Assembly: GCA_029204225.1 (NCBI GenBank)
Contig: CM055098.1
Coordinates: 6,359,746 to 6,423,745, forward strand
Origin: Diphasiastrum complanatum
Lineage: Eukaryota > Streptophyta > Lycopodiopsida > Lycopodiales > Lycopodiaceae
Length of the DNA: 64,000 nt
Direction of reading: 5' to 3'
Both the position numbers and the translations under genes were made by a program. Under the pieces are notes generated by a model. It was not told where the DNA came from. It did no database searches and saw nothing but the letters and a program-made list of their open reading frames with translations. Numbering within the stretch: the stretch's first letter is position 1; every line of letters starts with the position of its first letter. Of this stretch, positions 1 through 10,924 are shown piece by piece.

Positions 1-29
1 GTGTGATTCTAATGTGGACAATGCATGAC

Positions 30-330
30 TATCCATGATTGGGCAATTCTAATGTTTCTTTACTTTATGAATGTTGTTCTTTGAAGAGGTTTAGTGATCA
101 GTCACACACTCACTACTTGATACATGTTCCAAAGAGATCTCTTTTGCTTGCACCTTTTCCCTCACAAAGTGATGACAAATCTCTATGTGTTTGGACCTTG
201 CATGGAAAATTGGATTTGATGCAAGATGTTGGGCTGAGATATTGTCATTATGAATGATTGGTACATCCTTTGGATCCATAATCTTTAGCTCCACTAGTAA
301 TCTATGTGAAAAATTGTCAAAATCTATCTT
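30..330 (-). mobile_element. Copia RNase H remnant
   Basis: The minus strand reads as the C-terminal RNase H part of a Ty1/Copia polyprotein, with the family signatures NPIFHARSKHIE and HHFVREKV preceded by an NISAQ block. Only this piece is recognisable. It is a broken fossil and could be the distal end of the old minus-strand Copia seen at 2.5-3.25 kb, separated from it by the plus-strand Copia remains between. Confidence 0.8.
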
Positions 331-649
331 GGATATTTTTGTGTTTCTAGTTTGTGAGAAAATATCACATGTGGAGCACGTTCCCACATGTAGAAAAAGT
401 AAAAATAGTTTAGTCATGTTGACTATAGGGGTATCATAAAGATTTTGTATCAAGCATCTTGGTGTAGAACTTTGATAGGGCCAATTTTGGCTTTATAGGT
501 TGGTCAAGTACACATGTTTTGTCATGCTTAGGCCAAAACTCAATTGTGATGTAACTCAAGCTAGTTAGGTTGCTTACACATGTCAAGTTTAGAATCAAAG
601 TATGAGAACAAGCTATTAAGGATGGACACTCAATCATAATGGTGATGGC

Positions 650-2510
650 AAAGTTCTATTTGCCAAGCACAAAGAGAGGAGCAAAAAGCAACACCAACAC
701 TTCTCTAAGGATAAAGCAAAAGATCAAGATAAAGACGAGGATGATTCCTCTCAAGCTTCTACTTCAAAGAAGAAGAAAAAAATGTTAAGTGCTTCTTTTG
801 TGGCAAGAAAGGCCACTATGCCACCAATTGCTTCAAGAATAAGAATCAATTCAAGCAAGCCAACATCTCTCATGAGAAAGAAGACTTTATTGCAAGTGAT
901 GGAGAATGCTCACTTATGGCATCAAGCTTCTCCTCTTCCACCTTCAAGAAGGATGACTCTTGGTATATTGATAGTGGAGCATCATCTCATATGTGTAGCT
1001 CCAAGGATTCCTTTTCATCTATTATGCCTTATGAAGGAATCAAGAAGTCCGTATATATTGCAAGTGATCAAGAGTGCAAAATTGAAGGAGTAGGGACTAT
1101 TCCCTTGAAGCTTGCATCATCAAAAGTTTTATCTCTTCACAAGGTTCTTTCTGTTCCCAAGATTACAAAAAATCCTTTAAGTGTTGGCCAATTACTTGAT
1201 GGTGGCCTTGATGTCAAATTCCATATTGACAATTGTGTGATCAAGAAGGATGGTGAGATCCTTGCACATGGATCTAGATATGAAGGCATCTACAAATTGG
1301 ATCCAAGAGAGAGTGCAAAATCTCTTGATGTTGCCTATGTATCCAAGCTTTCAAAGGAGGATAATCACACAAGATGCACATGTTTATATCTTCCCTCTTC
1401 AAGATGTATGGTGCATGATTATTTCCTATTATTCAAAGCATATGTTGAGATGGAATTCTCATTGAAGATCAAAGCTTTGAGGAGTGATGGAGCTCTTGGA
1501 GGAAATACACCATATGAAGTATTATTCAAGAAGCCTAAGGTTGATTACTTTAGTGTCTTTGGAGGTTCTTGTTTTGCACATATTCCCTTGGAAACAAGGA
1601 GGAAGGATGATCCAAGCTCATGGATCATGGTTGGATGCTTATCCACCAAGGAGGCCTATAAAGCCTTTATACTCTCTATTTCAAAAGTGATTGAGAGTAA
1701 AGAAGTCATATTTTATGATGATCTACATTCAACCTTGGAAGGGGCCGAGATCAAGGCATCTCAAATCATATCTATTGAAGATTATCAAGATGTGATGGGG
1801 TCAAGGCTTGAGGAGGAGCCACCTCAACATATAATTTCAAGGGGGTTCTTCAAGATGGATGGCCAAGTCTTTATGGCACATCTTTTATGGTAAAGAGAGG
1901 CAAGTTTTAGGTGGTATCCACTTTAACATTCTCACTTATGCTTCTCTTTCATTACTTGATCATGTACCATCTTGCTTTTATGAGGTTTCTACATCTCATA
2001 GTTGGAGTGAGGTAATGCTTGTCTTGTATTATGCCTCTAGTATGGACATATTAATTGTCATTCATGGCTTAGATATGTTTCCAAATCACTTAGAAAGCAA
2101 GTGGTTGAGTCATCAAGTGTATGCTCTTGGATCATAAGAGCAAGAATGAGCTTGTTGCTCATAGTTTGAAAAATCATGTTCTTACATGGTTTGAGGCATT
2201 TTGTAAACTTCTCTTGAGATTAAGTGAAGCATCCAAAGAGGACACTTGCATCCTTGAGAAAGTATTTAGCCTCAAGAAGATCAAGATAGAATTTGATTTC
2301 AAGATTAGATCCATCATGTATAAAGTTCATAGTATGTGGACTAGTCAAGCTAGTATGCTTGATCTTGATAATCAACACTTTTGTTCATCTTATGATCTTG
2401 ATCTCTATGATCTTTGTGATCTTTATGAGGCATGGAAGCCTCTGATTTTCATCATGGTGCAGCCATCTTCATGCAAATGGTACTTTCAAATCAAAGATCA
2501 TCATTAAGCA
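650..2510 (+). mobile_element. Broken Ty1/Copia element (gag zinc knuckle, protease, integrase scraps)
   Basis: The plus strand shows a lysine-rich gag tail and a CCHC zinc knuckle near 785-835. A Copia protease follows, with SWYIDSGASSHM near 958-995 and the LLSVGQL-type block near 1170-1200. Short integrase scraps come next, including FAHIPLETRRKDDPSS near 1575-1620. Most of integrase and all of RT are missing. From 1900 to 2510 only vague pol-like sequence is left. Old and heavily broken; no LTR was identified. Confidence 0.8.
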
Positions 2511-2514
2511 TGAT

Positions 2515-3255
2515 ATAAAGTGACGTCCATGAAGGATCTTTCATCATTTTTTTTAGACACTTTTACATCTTGCTCCATAGGAGTTTCTACATACTTGCAA
2601 TCTTGAATATTAAACTTCTTTAGAAAACTTTGAGCATAGTTTGTTTGACTAATAAAGATAAAATCAGACCCTCTAATGAATATCACCTAGATCTACCATT
2701 TGGAACTCTAAGGAAAGATCTATCTTGACTTTCTCAATTCCAACAATACTATCACTACTAAGGATGATGTCATCTCAACATAGATTAACAAAAGTACAAT
2801 ACCATGATCCTCAACCTAATATATAAGCTAGGATCATATTCACTTTCAGAGAAACCAAGTGAAATAAGATAATGACGTAGTCTTGAATTCCAAGACCTAG
2901 AAGCTTGCTTCAAGCCATAGATGCTTTGTAGTTGACAAACTTTGTCCTCCAACCCGAACTTGATGAATCCTTGGGGTTGCTCCATGAAGATGTCTTCTTC
3001 CAAGAATCCAATAAGAAATGCATTGACACATCCATTTGACAAATCATCCATCCAAAATGAGAGGCAAGAGCAAGAATCAACCTTATTGTAACCATCTTGG
3101 CCACGGGTGCAAAAGTCTCATCATAATCTATGCCCTTCTCTTGGGCATATCCCTTGGCAACTAGCCTTGCCTTATGCTTGATTATGCTTCCATCTGAATT
3201 TAACTTGAGTTTAAACACCCACTTACATCCTATCACATTCTTAGATGGTCTATCA
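2515..3255 (-). mobile_element. Old Copia element, reverse transcriptase part
   Basis: The minus strand encodes Copia reverse transcriptase blocks: [33 protein letters not shown] and ETFAPVAKM at 3236-3090, then the [11 protein letters not shown] region. It ends abruptly at 3255, where Copia-A begins after the 5 bp target TATCA. The upstream (integrase) part of the same element resumes on the other side of Copia-A at 8865-9212 and 9569-9645. Broken, and older than its two passengers. Confidence 0.85.
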
Positions 3256-3531
3256 CTTAAAATTTGCTTTGCACAGGAACACAGATCATGCTACACAGTA
3301 ACACAGACAGAAAATCACTCTCCTCAGCAAGCTCACATAACAACTGTATTTTTCAAAATGAAATTACACTGTACATATAGTTGTTTACTCAGGCAACCCA
3401 TGCATGACCCAGGTTGTCGTTGGAGGGGCGCGTGTCCCGTCGACTTGCCTCGTGGCGAGGCCAACTGATCTTTATCCACTGATAGGACCCACAGTACAAT
3501 AACACAGTGATTCTAACTTTAATTCTAACTC
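3256..3531 (-). repeat. Copia-A 3' LTR
   Basis: 276 bp direct repeat of 8589-8864. In element sense it is preceded by a purine-rich tract. The outer edge touches the TATCA target duplication. Confidence 0.9.
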
Positions 3532-3583
3532 TCTCCCTTAAAGTAGAGTCACTTTTTATACAGTCATATACATAGCTTTAAAG

Positions 3584-6500
3584 TCAACAAACTTTAAGTA
3601 CAGAAAGCTTTGATCTAAACTTATCAAACTTTTCTCCAGTAAGTGGCTTAGTGAAAATATCAACTAGTTGTCCTTCTGTGCTATAATGAACGGCATGAAT
3701 TTCACAACTCAGCAGCCTCTCACGTATGAAGTGATATCGAATCTCAATGTGTTTAGTTCTTGCATGGAACACTGGATTCTTTTCTAGCTGAATGCCACTC
3801 TGACTGTCTCTATGTAAAGTCGTGGGATTTTTCTGCCTCATGCCAATTTCTTCCAAGATTTGTCTAAACCATATAGCTTCTTGTGCAGCACTACACATTG
3901 CCTTATACTTTGCTTCTGTGGTGGAAAGAGCAATTGTACTTTGTTTCTTACTAGACCAGGAAAAGCAATTACCACAAAACTGGAATATATATCCTGTGGT
4001 GGATCTACGATCATCATAGTCACCTCCCCAGTCCGCATCCACATAGCCACACAACTCAGGTAAACCATCATGCTTCTTGTAAATCAAGCCATACTTTGAA
4101 GTGCCTTTCACATAATGCAAAATGCGTTTAGCTGCTTTCCAATGCATTTCCGTAGGTGCTGCCATAAACTGACTTACAATGCCAACAGCATAGCATATAT
4201 CTGGTCTAGTTGTGGTAAGGTAAATCAAGCTCCCTACTAACTATCTATATAGCTTAGCATCAAATGATTGTGATCCATCAAGCTTAGAAAGCTTTTTACC
4301 TGGTTCAATGAGTGTTTACTGGTTTGCAATCTTGCAACCTAAACCTGTGCATGAACTCTTTGACATACTTCACCTGTGTTAAACCCACTTCATGTCCTTT
4401 TTGCCACACTTCTATTTAAGGCAGTAATGCATCAAGCTGAGATCCGTCATCTCAAATTGTTCCATGAGGTCTTTCTTGATCATGTCTATCATGTCTTGAG
4501 TATTTCCCATAATAATCAAGTCATCAACATAAAGAGCAATCAAAGCAGTCATACCATCAAAGCATAAGACATATAGATTTGGATCAGAATGTGTTCTCAC
4601 CATCCTCTTTGAACAAAAGTAGGCATCAATCCTGCTATACCACGCACGTGGTGCTTGTTTAAGACCATAAAGCACTTTCTTCAAGCGACATACTTTATTT
4701 TCATGTCCTTTCGTTACAAAGCCTTCAGGTTGATCCATGAACACTTCTTCTTCTAACTCACCATTTAGAAAAGCAGATTTCACATCCATCTGATGCAAAG
4801 GCCAACCAAAATGTGAAGCTAAAGCAATAAGTAGACTTAGAGTATTCCACTTACAAACCGGCGCAAAAGTCTCCTCATAGTCAGTGCCTTTATTTTGTGC
4901 GTACCCTTTGATCACCAATCTTGCTTTGTGCTTTGCTATACTTCCATTTGCATGGTACTTAGTTCTGTATACCCATTTGCAACCAATGGGTTTCTTGCCA
5001 ACTGGTGGGTCTACTAAGTCCCATGTGCTATGCTTAGCAATTGACTCCATCTCCTCTACCATGGCCTTGATCCAAATGTCATCATCCTTTGCTTCACTAT
5101 AAGTCGAAGGTTCTTTTCTTTGAATAATGCTAGATAAGAGAGCATAATTTGCTTTATACCTTTCAGGTAGTATCTTCTCTCTTGTTGATCTTCGTAGCTC
5201 TCCCTGGTTAGATGATCCTGGAAAGTCATCTATGTCGCGGCTCTCCATCAATCTCTCAAACCACTTAGGGAGCTTTCTGTTAGGTGATCGGCTTCCTGGT
5301 GAAAATGTATCCCACGGTACATCCTTCTCCTTGCGTTTGTCACCTGCAATTTCAATCCTTCTTGCACCAAAAGGTTTGTCCCTACCTCTCCAACCTGTTT
5401 CTTGAGATTGAGTAGTAGTATCTTGAGATGTATCCTCATGTTCATCACTCGGAAGGTCAATGAATGGATCATCATCAGGTGGTATCCTCACTATACCATC
5501 TTTCCTACTGGATGTATCTATCTTCTCAGCATCTTCATCTTCATAAATCTTGAATTCATCAAAGACAACATCTCGGCTTATATGGATTTTATTTTTGACT
5601 GGATCAAAACATCTATAACCCTTCACGCAATCATCATATCCTAGGAATATGCACTTGATAGCTTTTACATCAAGTTTACATCTCTCTTCCTTAGGAATAT
5701 GTACAAAGCCCTTACATCCAAAGATTCGCAAGTGGTTCACCTTTGGCTTCTTCTTTGTGAATGCTTCCTCAGGTGTTATTTTTGGTATGGCAATGGTAGG
5801 ACTTCTATTTTGAAGATATACTATCGTGCTACATGCTTCTAACCAAAAATCTTTTGGTAGTTTCATCTCAACTAGCATAGATCTGGCAATTTCCACAATC
5901 ATACAATTTTTGTGCTCAGCTACACCATTGAGAGCAGGAGTATGAGCTTGCGTAAATTGTCTTTTAATCCCACATTGATCACAAAGATCATTGAAGTCAT
6001 TAGACTTATACTCACCTCCACTATATGATCTTAGGACTTTGATCGTCTTACCTGTCTGATTTTCGACCAAGTTTTTGAAGTTCTTGAAGTTATCAAATGC
6101 ATCTGATTTCTTCTTCAAGAAGTAGATCCACGTCTTACGTGACATATCATCAATAAAGATCATGAAATAGAAGGCTTTACCTAAGGACATGGTCCTCATA
6201 GGCCCACATAAATCTGTGTGGATTAAATCCAGGATGTTCTTTGCTCTTGCAACACCCCCTTTATTGAACTTCTCTTGATGCTGCTTCTCATATACACAGG
6301 ATTCGCACATCGATTTCAAGTGATCTTCTATGGTAGGCAATCCTGTTACCATCTCCAATTTTCTCATCAAACTGAGGCTTCCCAAGTTCAAGTGACCAAG
6401 CCTCTTATGCCACAGCTCAGTTTGCAATGGAATGGACGATACAAGTCCATGTTGCCCCTTAATTGTAGCATTCAACGTATACAATTTTGTATTGGGATCT

Positions 6501-7356
6501 CTTACTCCATCCGCAATAACTTTGAACTTTTGGTTCACATCCTTCACAAAGCAATGATCATGGATGAATTCTACTTTCAACTTTTGATCAGTAATGACTC
6601 CAACAGAAAGTAGATTTTTATTCAAACCTGGTACGTAAATTACCTCCCTGATCATCCTGCTTTTGCCATCAGGTAGTTGGATTGAAACGGTGTCTATCCC
6701 CTTGATCTTGCACACCTCACCATTTGCTTGTGAAACATATGTTCCGTTATCCAACACCTTCAAACTACTGAACCAATTCTTGTTACCTGTCATGTGTCTT
6801 GTGGCTCCTGAGTCAATATACCATGCTTGATCATCTTGATTAGATGACAATGTAGATATGAAGATGCTAGAGTCTTCAATCTCACCCTCATCGACAATGT
6901 TACCTCCTTGTTTTGGTTTTCCCTTGCCTTGTTCCGCCAAGAATTTGCGACATTCACTCTTTCAATGGCCCTTTTTACCACAATGGAAGCACTTGTCTTT
7001 CTTCTTAGTTTTGCTGGAAGATCCCTCATCCTCCTGAGACTTGGCAAATTGCTGCTTAGACTTCTTCTTGCCCTTGCCCTTGCCTTGTTTTTGGTGTGTT
7101 GCAAGTGCCTGTTACAAATGTGGGTAATGATGTGATCCTTCACTGACAAGTTAATGAAGGTCAAAGCTTTCCTCATCTTTTTGTCGAACACTTTAATATC
7201 TGCTTCATTTGGCGGCCTTCTCTCATCACCTGTGACGACTTCCCACACGTCTTTCTTCATCAGTATGTCTTTCATTTTGAATTTCCACACTGCATAGTTG
7301 AAAATCCCGTCCAATTTGCTACTTTCACTCAAAATGGACTCTCCCATGTTTGCCAT
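3584..7356 (-). mobile_element. Copia-A gag-pol coding region (fossil)
   Basis: The gag start at 7356 (MANMGESILSESSKLDG, typical UBN2-type Copia gag) leads to a zinc-knuckle region near 6975-6950. Protease follows with AWYIDSGATRHMTG near 6826-6785, then the GAG-pre-integrase block (LWHKRLGHLNLGSL), the integrase core (DLIHTDLCGPM, FIDDMSRKTWIY, NGVAEHKN), reverse transcriptase (GCKWVYRTKYH, QMDVKSAFLNGE, LYVDDLIIMG) and RNase H (STTEAKYKAM, FHARTKHIEI). The order PR-IN-RT-RH is diagnostic of Ty1/Copia. Several breaks separate the blocks. Confidence 0.92.
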
Positions 7357-8574
7357 CGCAAAACTGCTTAAAACTTCTGCCTTAGGCTAAGAACAGTATG
7401 TCGAGGCCAACAGTGATGTCAGAAGTTGAAAATAATGACCTGCACTTTTTTTCTTACCAGGCCACTCGCTGCTTTTCCACCAATTTGAAAGCCAAATCGG
7501 CGTTGCCTTCTGAAATGCACTCAGTCGTCAACTCCCAACAACGTGCCCAGTGGAATGGTGAAACTACTTCTGGTGGAGGTTATAGCCTTTCGTTTGGGTC
7601 AAAACGGGCAAAAGACCCAAAAATAGGGACTTTTCTAGCTTTTGAACTGTTTCTCTACTTTGAAGAAACTTCACTCTTCACTTGTAAAGGGACCCAGCTC
7701 AACTTTCAGTATGAAAATTTTTATTGAAGTTGAAGGCCAGAATGCACTTCAATTCTTCAGGGCCCTGTTCAAAGCTCATCCAATGGCTGAACCAAATCTT
7801 GTGGTTCAAATTTCTCTCCCATCACAGATTCTGGACCGTTGATTCATTTGACACCTCATCTAAAGGTTCAAAGTACATCTGGGCATCGAACCATACTCCT
7901 GCAGACGCTATGGTCTTTGGTACACTAAGCTGTTTATCGCGTTGGGCGCGCGAACAGCCCACGACCTCCCTGCCTGCGGCCGGGCCTCCCTTCTCTGATT
8001 ATTATCAGATTAAGCTCTCCTGTCGATCGTTTTGAGCATGATCTGAGGCCTGGAGTAGGGTCGCCTTACTGAATCCATGACTGTAGAGTGTTTAGTCAGG
8101 AAATTCCGTGGAGAAACGGTGATTTTAGCTCAACTTGACAAAGTGGCTTTTTCACCTTTTTACCACAAATCTGCTAGGTTAACTGTCTGGAGACAAATCT
8201 CTGACATAAACCTCAGAATCTCTCCATGGCTGATTAACAGTGTGATTAGCTTCCTTCCTGTCCTTACGGCATCCAAAACGGTGCACAAACAGCGAAGAAA
8301 TCACCAGTTATGTATAAAAACCATAACCCCAAATCCGGTTTCAATTTTCAGCTGGCTTCGAAATTGTCAATTTTTCACCAAATTTTTCTCTGTCTGATGC
8401 TATGCACAGGCTAATAATCCCCCTGCTGAGCTTAGCAAGCCTCTATAAATTAAAAACCGTGCACCAGTGCTTCTCTTTCCGTCTTCAACCCGCCGTAAAA
8501 CCCCGAACTCTCAGAAGACAGTTCTCCCGAAGCTCTCTTCAACGGCGACACTGTACTATGTACACTCCCTGTAC
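7357..8574 (-). other. Copia-A untranslated leader
   Basis: About 1.2 kb lies between the primer site and the gag start. I see no convincing gene in it on either strand. Long leaders are common in plant Copia families. Confidence 0.6.
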
Positions 8575-8587
8575 GGCTCTGATACCA
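8575..8587 (-). promoter_or_regulatory. Primer-binding site, initiator-Met tRNA
   Basis: The minus strand reads TGGTATCAGAGCC, complementary to the 3' end of plant initiator-Met tRNA. It lies one base inside the 5' LTR of Copia-A and fixes the orientation of the element. Confidence 0.9.
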
Positions 8588-8588
8588 A

Positions 8589-8864
8589 CTTAATATTTGC
8601 TTTGCACAGGCACACAGATCATGCTACACAATAACATAGACAGAAAATCACTCTCCTCAACAAGCTCACATAGCAACTGTATTTTTCAAAATGAAATTAC
8701 ACTATACATATAGTTGTTCACTCATGCAACCCATGCATGACCCAGGTTGCCGTTGGCGGGATGCGTGTCCCGTCGACTTGCCTCGTGGTGAGGCCAACTG
8801 ATCCTTATCCACTGATAGGACCCACAGTACAGTAACACATTGATTCTAACTTTAATTCTAACTC
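8589..8864 (-). repeat. Copia-A 5' LTR
   Basis: 276 bp repeat of 3256-3531, adjoining the primer-binding site and ending at the TATCA target duplication. Confidence 0.9.
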
Positions 8865-9212
8865 TATCAACAAGGATCATCAAAACTTGACATAAGAGCA
8901 AAATAAGTAGATGGATTACCCTCGACTTGCTGCCCCTTGCCTTGATATGTGAGCCTTGTTGGCTCACACTCTTACCCTTGATGATCTTCTAGGTGTGGTA
9001 GGTTGACTTGGTTCAAGCTCCTCCTTAGGCTCCTCCTCAAAATCAAGATCATCTTGATTCTCGGCCACTATTCTCTTGATGTTTGAGATATTTGAGCCAT
9101 TATCAAGTTTGTGCATCTTGTATTCATCAAAGATTACATCTCTAGACACCACAAACTTATCCAAGGATGGAAGATATACCTTGTATTCCCTACTTGTGTT
9201 GCCATATCCAAG
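8865..9212 (-). mobile_element. Old Copia element, integrase C-terminal part
   Basis: The minus strand gives the Copia integrase-tail signature VYLPS, then FVVSRDVIFDEYKM at about 9150-9105, followed by an acidic linker. It belongs to the same old element as 2515-3255 and was split by Copia-A. On its other side it is interrupted by the small LTR-type element at 9213-9568 and resumes at 9569. Confidence 0.8.
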
Positions 9213-9568
9213 TGTGAAAAGTTTTTACACTTGGTGTGTGTGATCGGGCAAGAGATTGAACCTAGGACCTCCCCCATTCCAGTGGGGTGCTCTACCATTG
9301 AGCTATCTGTCCATTGGTGTTCCTAGAGTGTTGTGCAAGGGCTATAGCCTTGACACTTTCTAAACCTCCCCCTCAAGGCATAGCCCTTTTTAGCTACTGA
9401 CCGCCTAGACCACACCCACAACCATGGCTATGATATCATGTGAAAAGTTTTTACACTTGGTGTGTGTGGTCAGGAACCTAGGACCTCCCCCATTCCGGTG
9501 GGGTGCTCTACCACTGAGCTACCCATCCATTTGTGTTCCTAGAGTGTAAGCCTTGACACTTTCTAACA
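9213..9568 (-). mobile_element. TRIM-like mini LTR element with tRNA-like sequence in its LTRs
   Basis: A 356 bp element begins TG, ends CA and is flanked by the 5 bp repeat CCAAG (9208-9212 and 9569-9573). It has two terminal direct repeats, 9213-9364 and 9439-9568, around a 74 bp core with no coding capacity. In minus sense the core starts with a degenerate initiator-Met primer site (TGATATCATAGCC, 9438-9426) and ends with the purine tract GAGGGGGAGG beside the 3' repeat, so the layout is LTR-PBS-PPT-LTR as in TRIMs. Each repeat carries a tRNA-like stretch on the minus strand with an A-box-like TAGCTCARTGG. The left repeat keeps a B-box-like GGTTCAATCTC. Looks structurally whole, with the right repeat shorter. 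Confidence 0.8.
9228..9312 (-). promoter_or_regulatory. tRNA-like Pol III promoter (A and B boxes) in the TRIM LTR
   Basis: The minus strand reads TAGCTCAATGGTAGAGCA, then a CCCCA...TGGGG stem, then GGTTCAATCTC. These match a tRNA D-arm/A box, an anticodon-like stem and a T-arm/B box. A related copy lies at 9471-9530 in the other repeat. Promoter activity is inferred from motif match only; a full cloverleaf is not convincing. Confidence 0.6.
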
Positions 9569-9645
9569 CCAAGCATGATCCACTTTGTTGATGATGGATC
9601 TTCTTTTGTCCTTGTCTCCAAAGGTTCATGCACATAAAAGCTTGT
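9569..9645 (-). mobile_element. Old Copia element, integrase fragment continued
   Basis: The minus strand reads VHEPLETRTKEDPSSTK, the usual Copia integrase motif that precedes the block found at 9212-9105. This confirms that the mini-element at 9213-9568 is an insertion into this old Copia. Confidence 0.75.
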
Positions 9646-9959
9646 AAAAACTAAATTGGATGGTGTTTTTGGTATTGGATCTATTCAAGGTGCTTCCTCC
9701 ATCATTCTGTTTATTGGAGTCTTTTTGCTGTATTTTCAACAAGGTCATGCCTCCAATCTATGTACTAGCCCATTTTTGTTTGGCAAATACAGTGAATCAT
9801 AAAAGAAAAGTGTTTATCAAGAATGTCCTTTACACTAAAGCAATATTAGAGTGAGCTATTGTGACATTTATGATTGTCGTGAGTGGCTGAACAAGCTATT
9901 GTTATGTAATGTTTGACAGGAATAAATCTACAAACATATATTCTGATCATTTGCATTCA

Positions 9960-10920
9960 ACACAGCGTTTGATTGAGTTTTAACCTTCGTTAACAACCAA
10001 ATGCATAACTATGAAACATAGTTTATGGTATAACCCAGATGTAATTCATTGGAAGGCACTTATTAGAGTCATGAGATATATTCAAACAACCATGGACTTG
10101 TGCATATGCTACAGAGGAGTTGATGTAGATCAACTTCACGTATTAAGAAGATATACAGATGCAAAGTGGGTAGCAGATATTGGCACTTGTAAATCCACGC
10201 TTAGATTTATCTTCTTGCTCAATCATTAGAGGAGTTTTGAGTTCCAAAAAGACCCTTTAAGAATTCGTGCAAGATGTAGTTTATATTATTAAAATATTAT
10301 AACACTAATACTTTTGACTTGCCATAACTTTTTTATCGTAGCTCAGAAGTATTTCATGTAACATATCATTGGAAAGCCCTTGTTGAGCGCTTTCCAATGC
10401 ACCAAACTCCGCTAAATTTGGACTTACCACTAAAAAGTTATGCCATTTTTAGTGTGGACTCAAAAAGTTACGTTACGTAGATTTCAAATTTGAGTGTTTT
10501 GATTGGTCCATGTGTAAAAAAGAATTGAGCAAAAATATAAAAAGAATCTTCACAAAGGGTCTTTTTTGAATTTAGAACTCCTCTAATGAATGGTCCAATC
10601 TCTTGGAGCAGTCATAAGCAAACCTCCAATGCTTTGTCATCTACAATATCAAAATATATTGTTGCTTCACAACTACTAAAACAGCACTATTGTTGAGAAA
10701 CCTATTACTAGACATCAGCCTAGCAAACACATAGAGATAAAATATCACTATGTCATAAGCATAGTTCTCAATAAGGAGTTGAGCTTAGAATACTGCTGCA
10801 CACATTACATGACAACAAATATATTTACTAAGACGTTGAATATAGATGCACACAAAGGATTTTGTGTAATGTTAAATTTAATGGTAAAGGCTTTCGTGAA
10901 TCCTAAATAAGAGGGGATGG
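9960..10920 (+). mobile_element. Copia RNase H remnant split by a MITE
   Basis: The plus strand shows degraded RNase H: HWKALIRVMRYIQ and YTDAKWVAD at 10040-10180, then after the MITE SWSSHKQTS and KHIEI-like blocks to about 10870. It is old and broken. A 365 bp DNA element sits in the middle (10224-10588). From 9650 to 9960 I see nothing clear. Confidence 0.75.
10224..10588. mobile_element. MITE with long terminal inverted repeats, TSD AAT
   Basis: 365 bp, no coding capacity. The ends are imperfect inverted repeats of about 35 bp starting CATTAGAGGAGTT and continuing to AAAGACCCTTT. The 3 bp AAT is duplicated at 10221-10223 and 10589-10591. Because the surrounding Copia RNase H reading is recognisable on both sides, the target site is well defined. 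A 3 bp duplication fits CACTA or PIF/Harbinger-type transposition; the CATTAG end is closer to CACTA. Superfamily is inference. Confidence 0.8.
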
Positions 10921-10924
10921 TGAT

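Larger units (their letters stand above)
3256..8864 (-). mobile_element. Copia-A: full-structure Ty1/Copia LTR retrotransposon
   Basis: A 5609 bp minus-strand element bounded by two 276 bp LTRs and flanked by the 5 bp repeat TATCA (3251-3255 and 8865-8869). Order in element sense: 5' LTR 8864-8589, initiator-Met tRNA primer site 8587-8575, about 1.2 kb leader, gag from 7356, protease near 6840, integrase about 6400-5500, reverse transcriptase about 5100-4450, RNase H 4228-3584, purine-rich tract GGGAGA beside the 3' LTR 3531-3256. By eye the LTRs are about 94 % identical. That suggests a few million years at fast plant rates and longer at slow tree-like rates. All parts are present but the coding region has a handful of breaks, so it looks structurally whole and coding-dead. 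Confidence 0.93.

Noticed and set aside
9228-9312. Functional tRNA gene
   Set aside because: A and B boxes are present but T-stem and acceptor stem do not pair, and the block lies inside a terminal repeat present twice.
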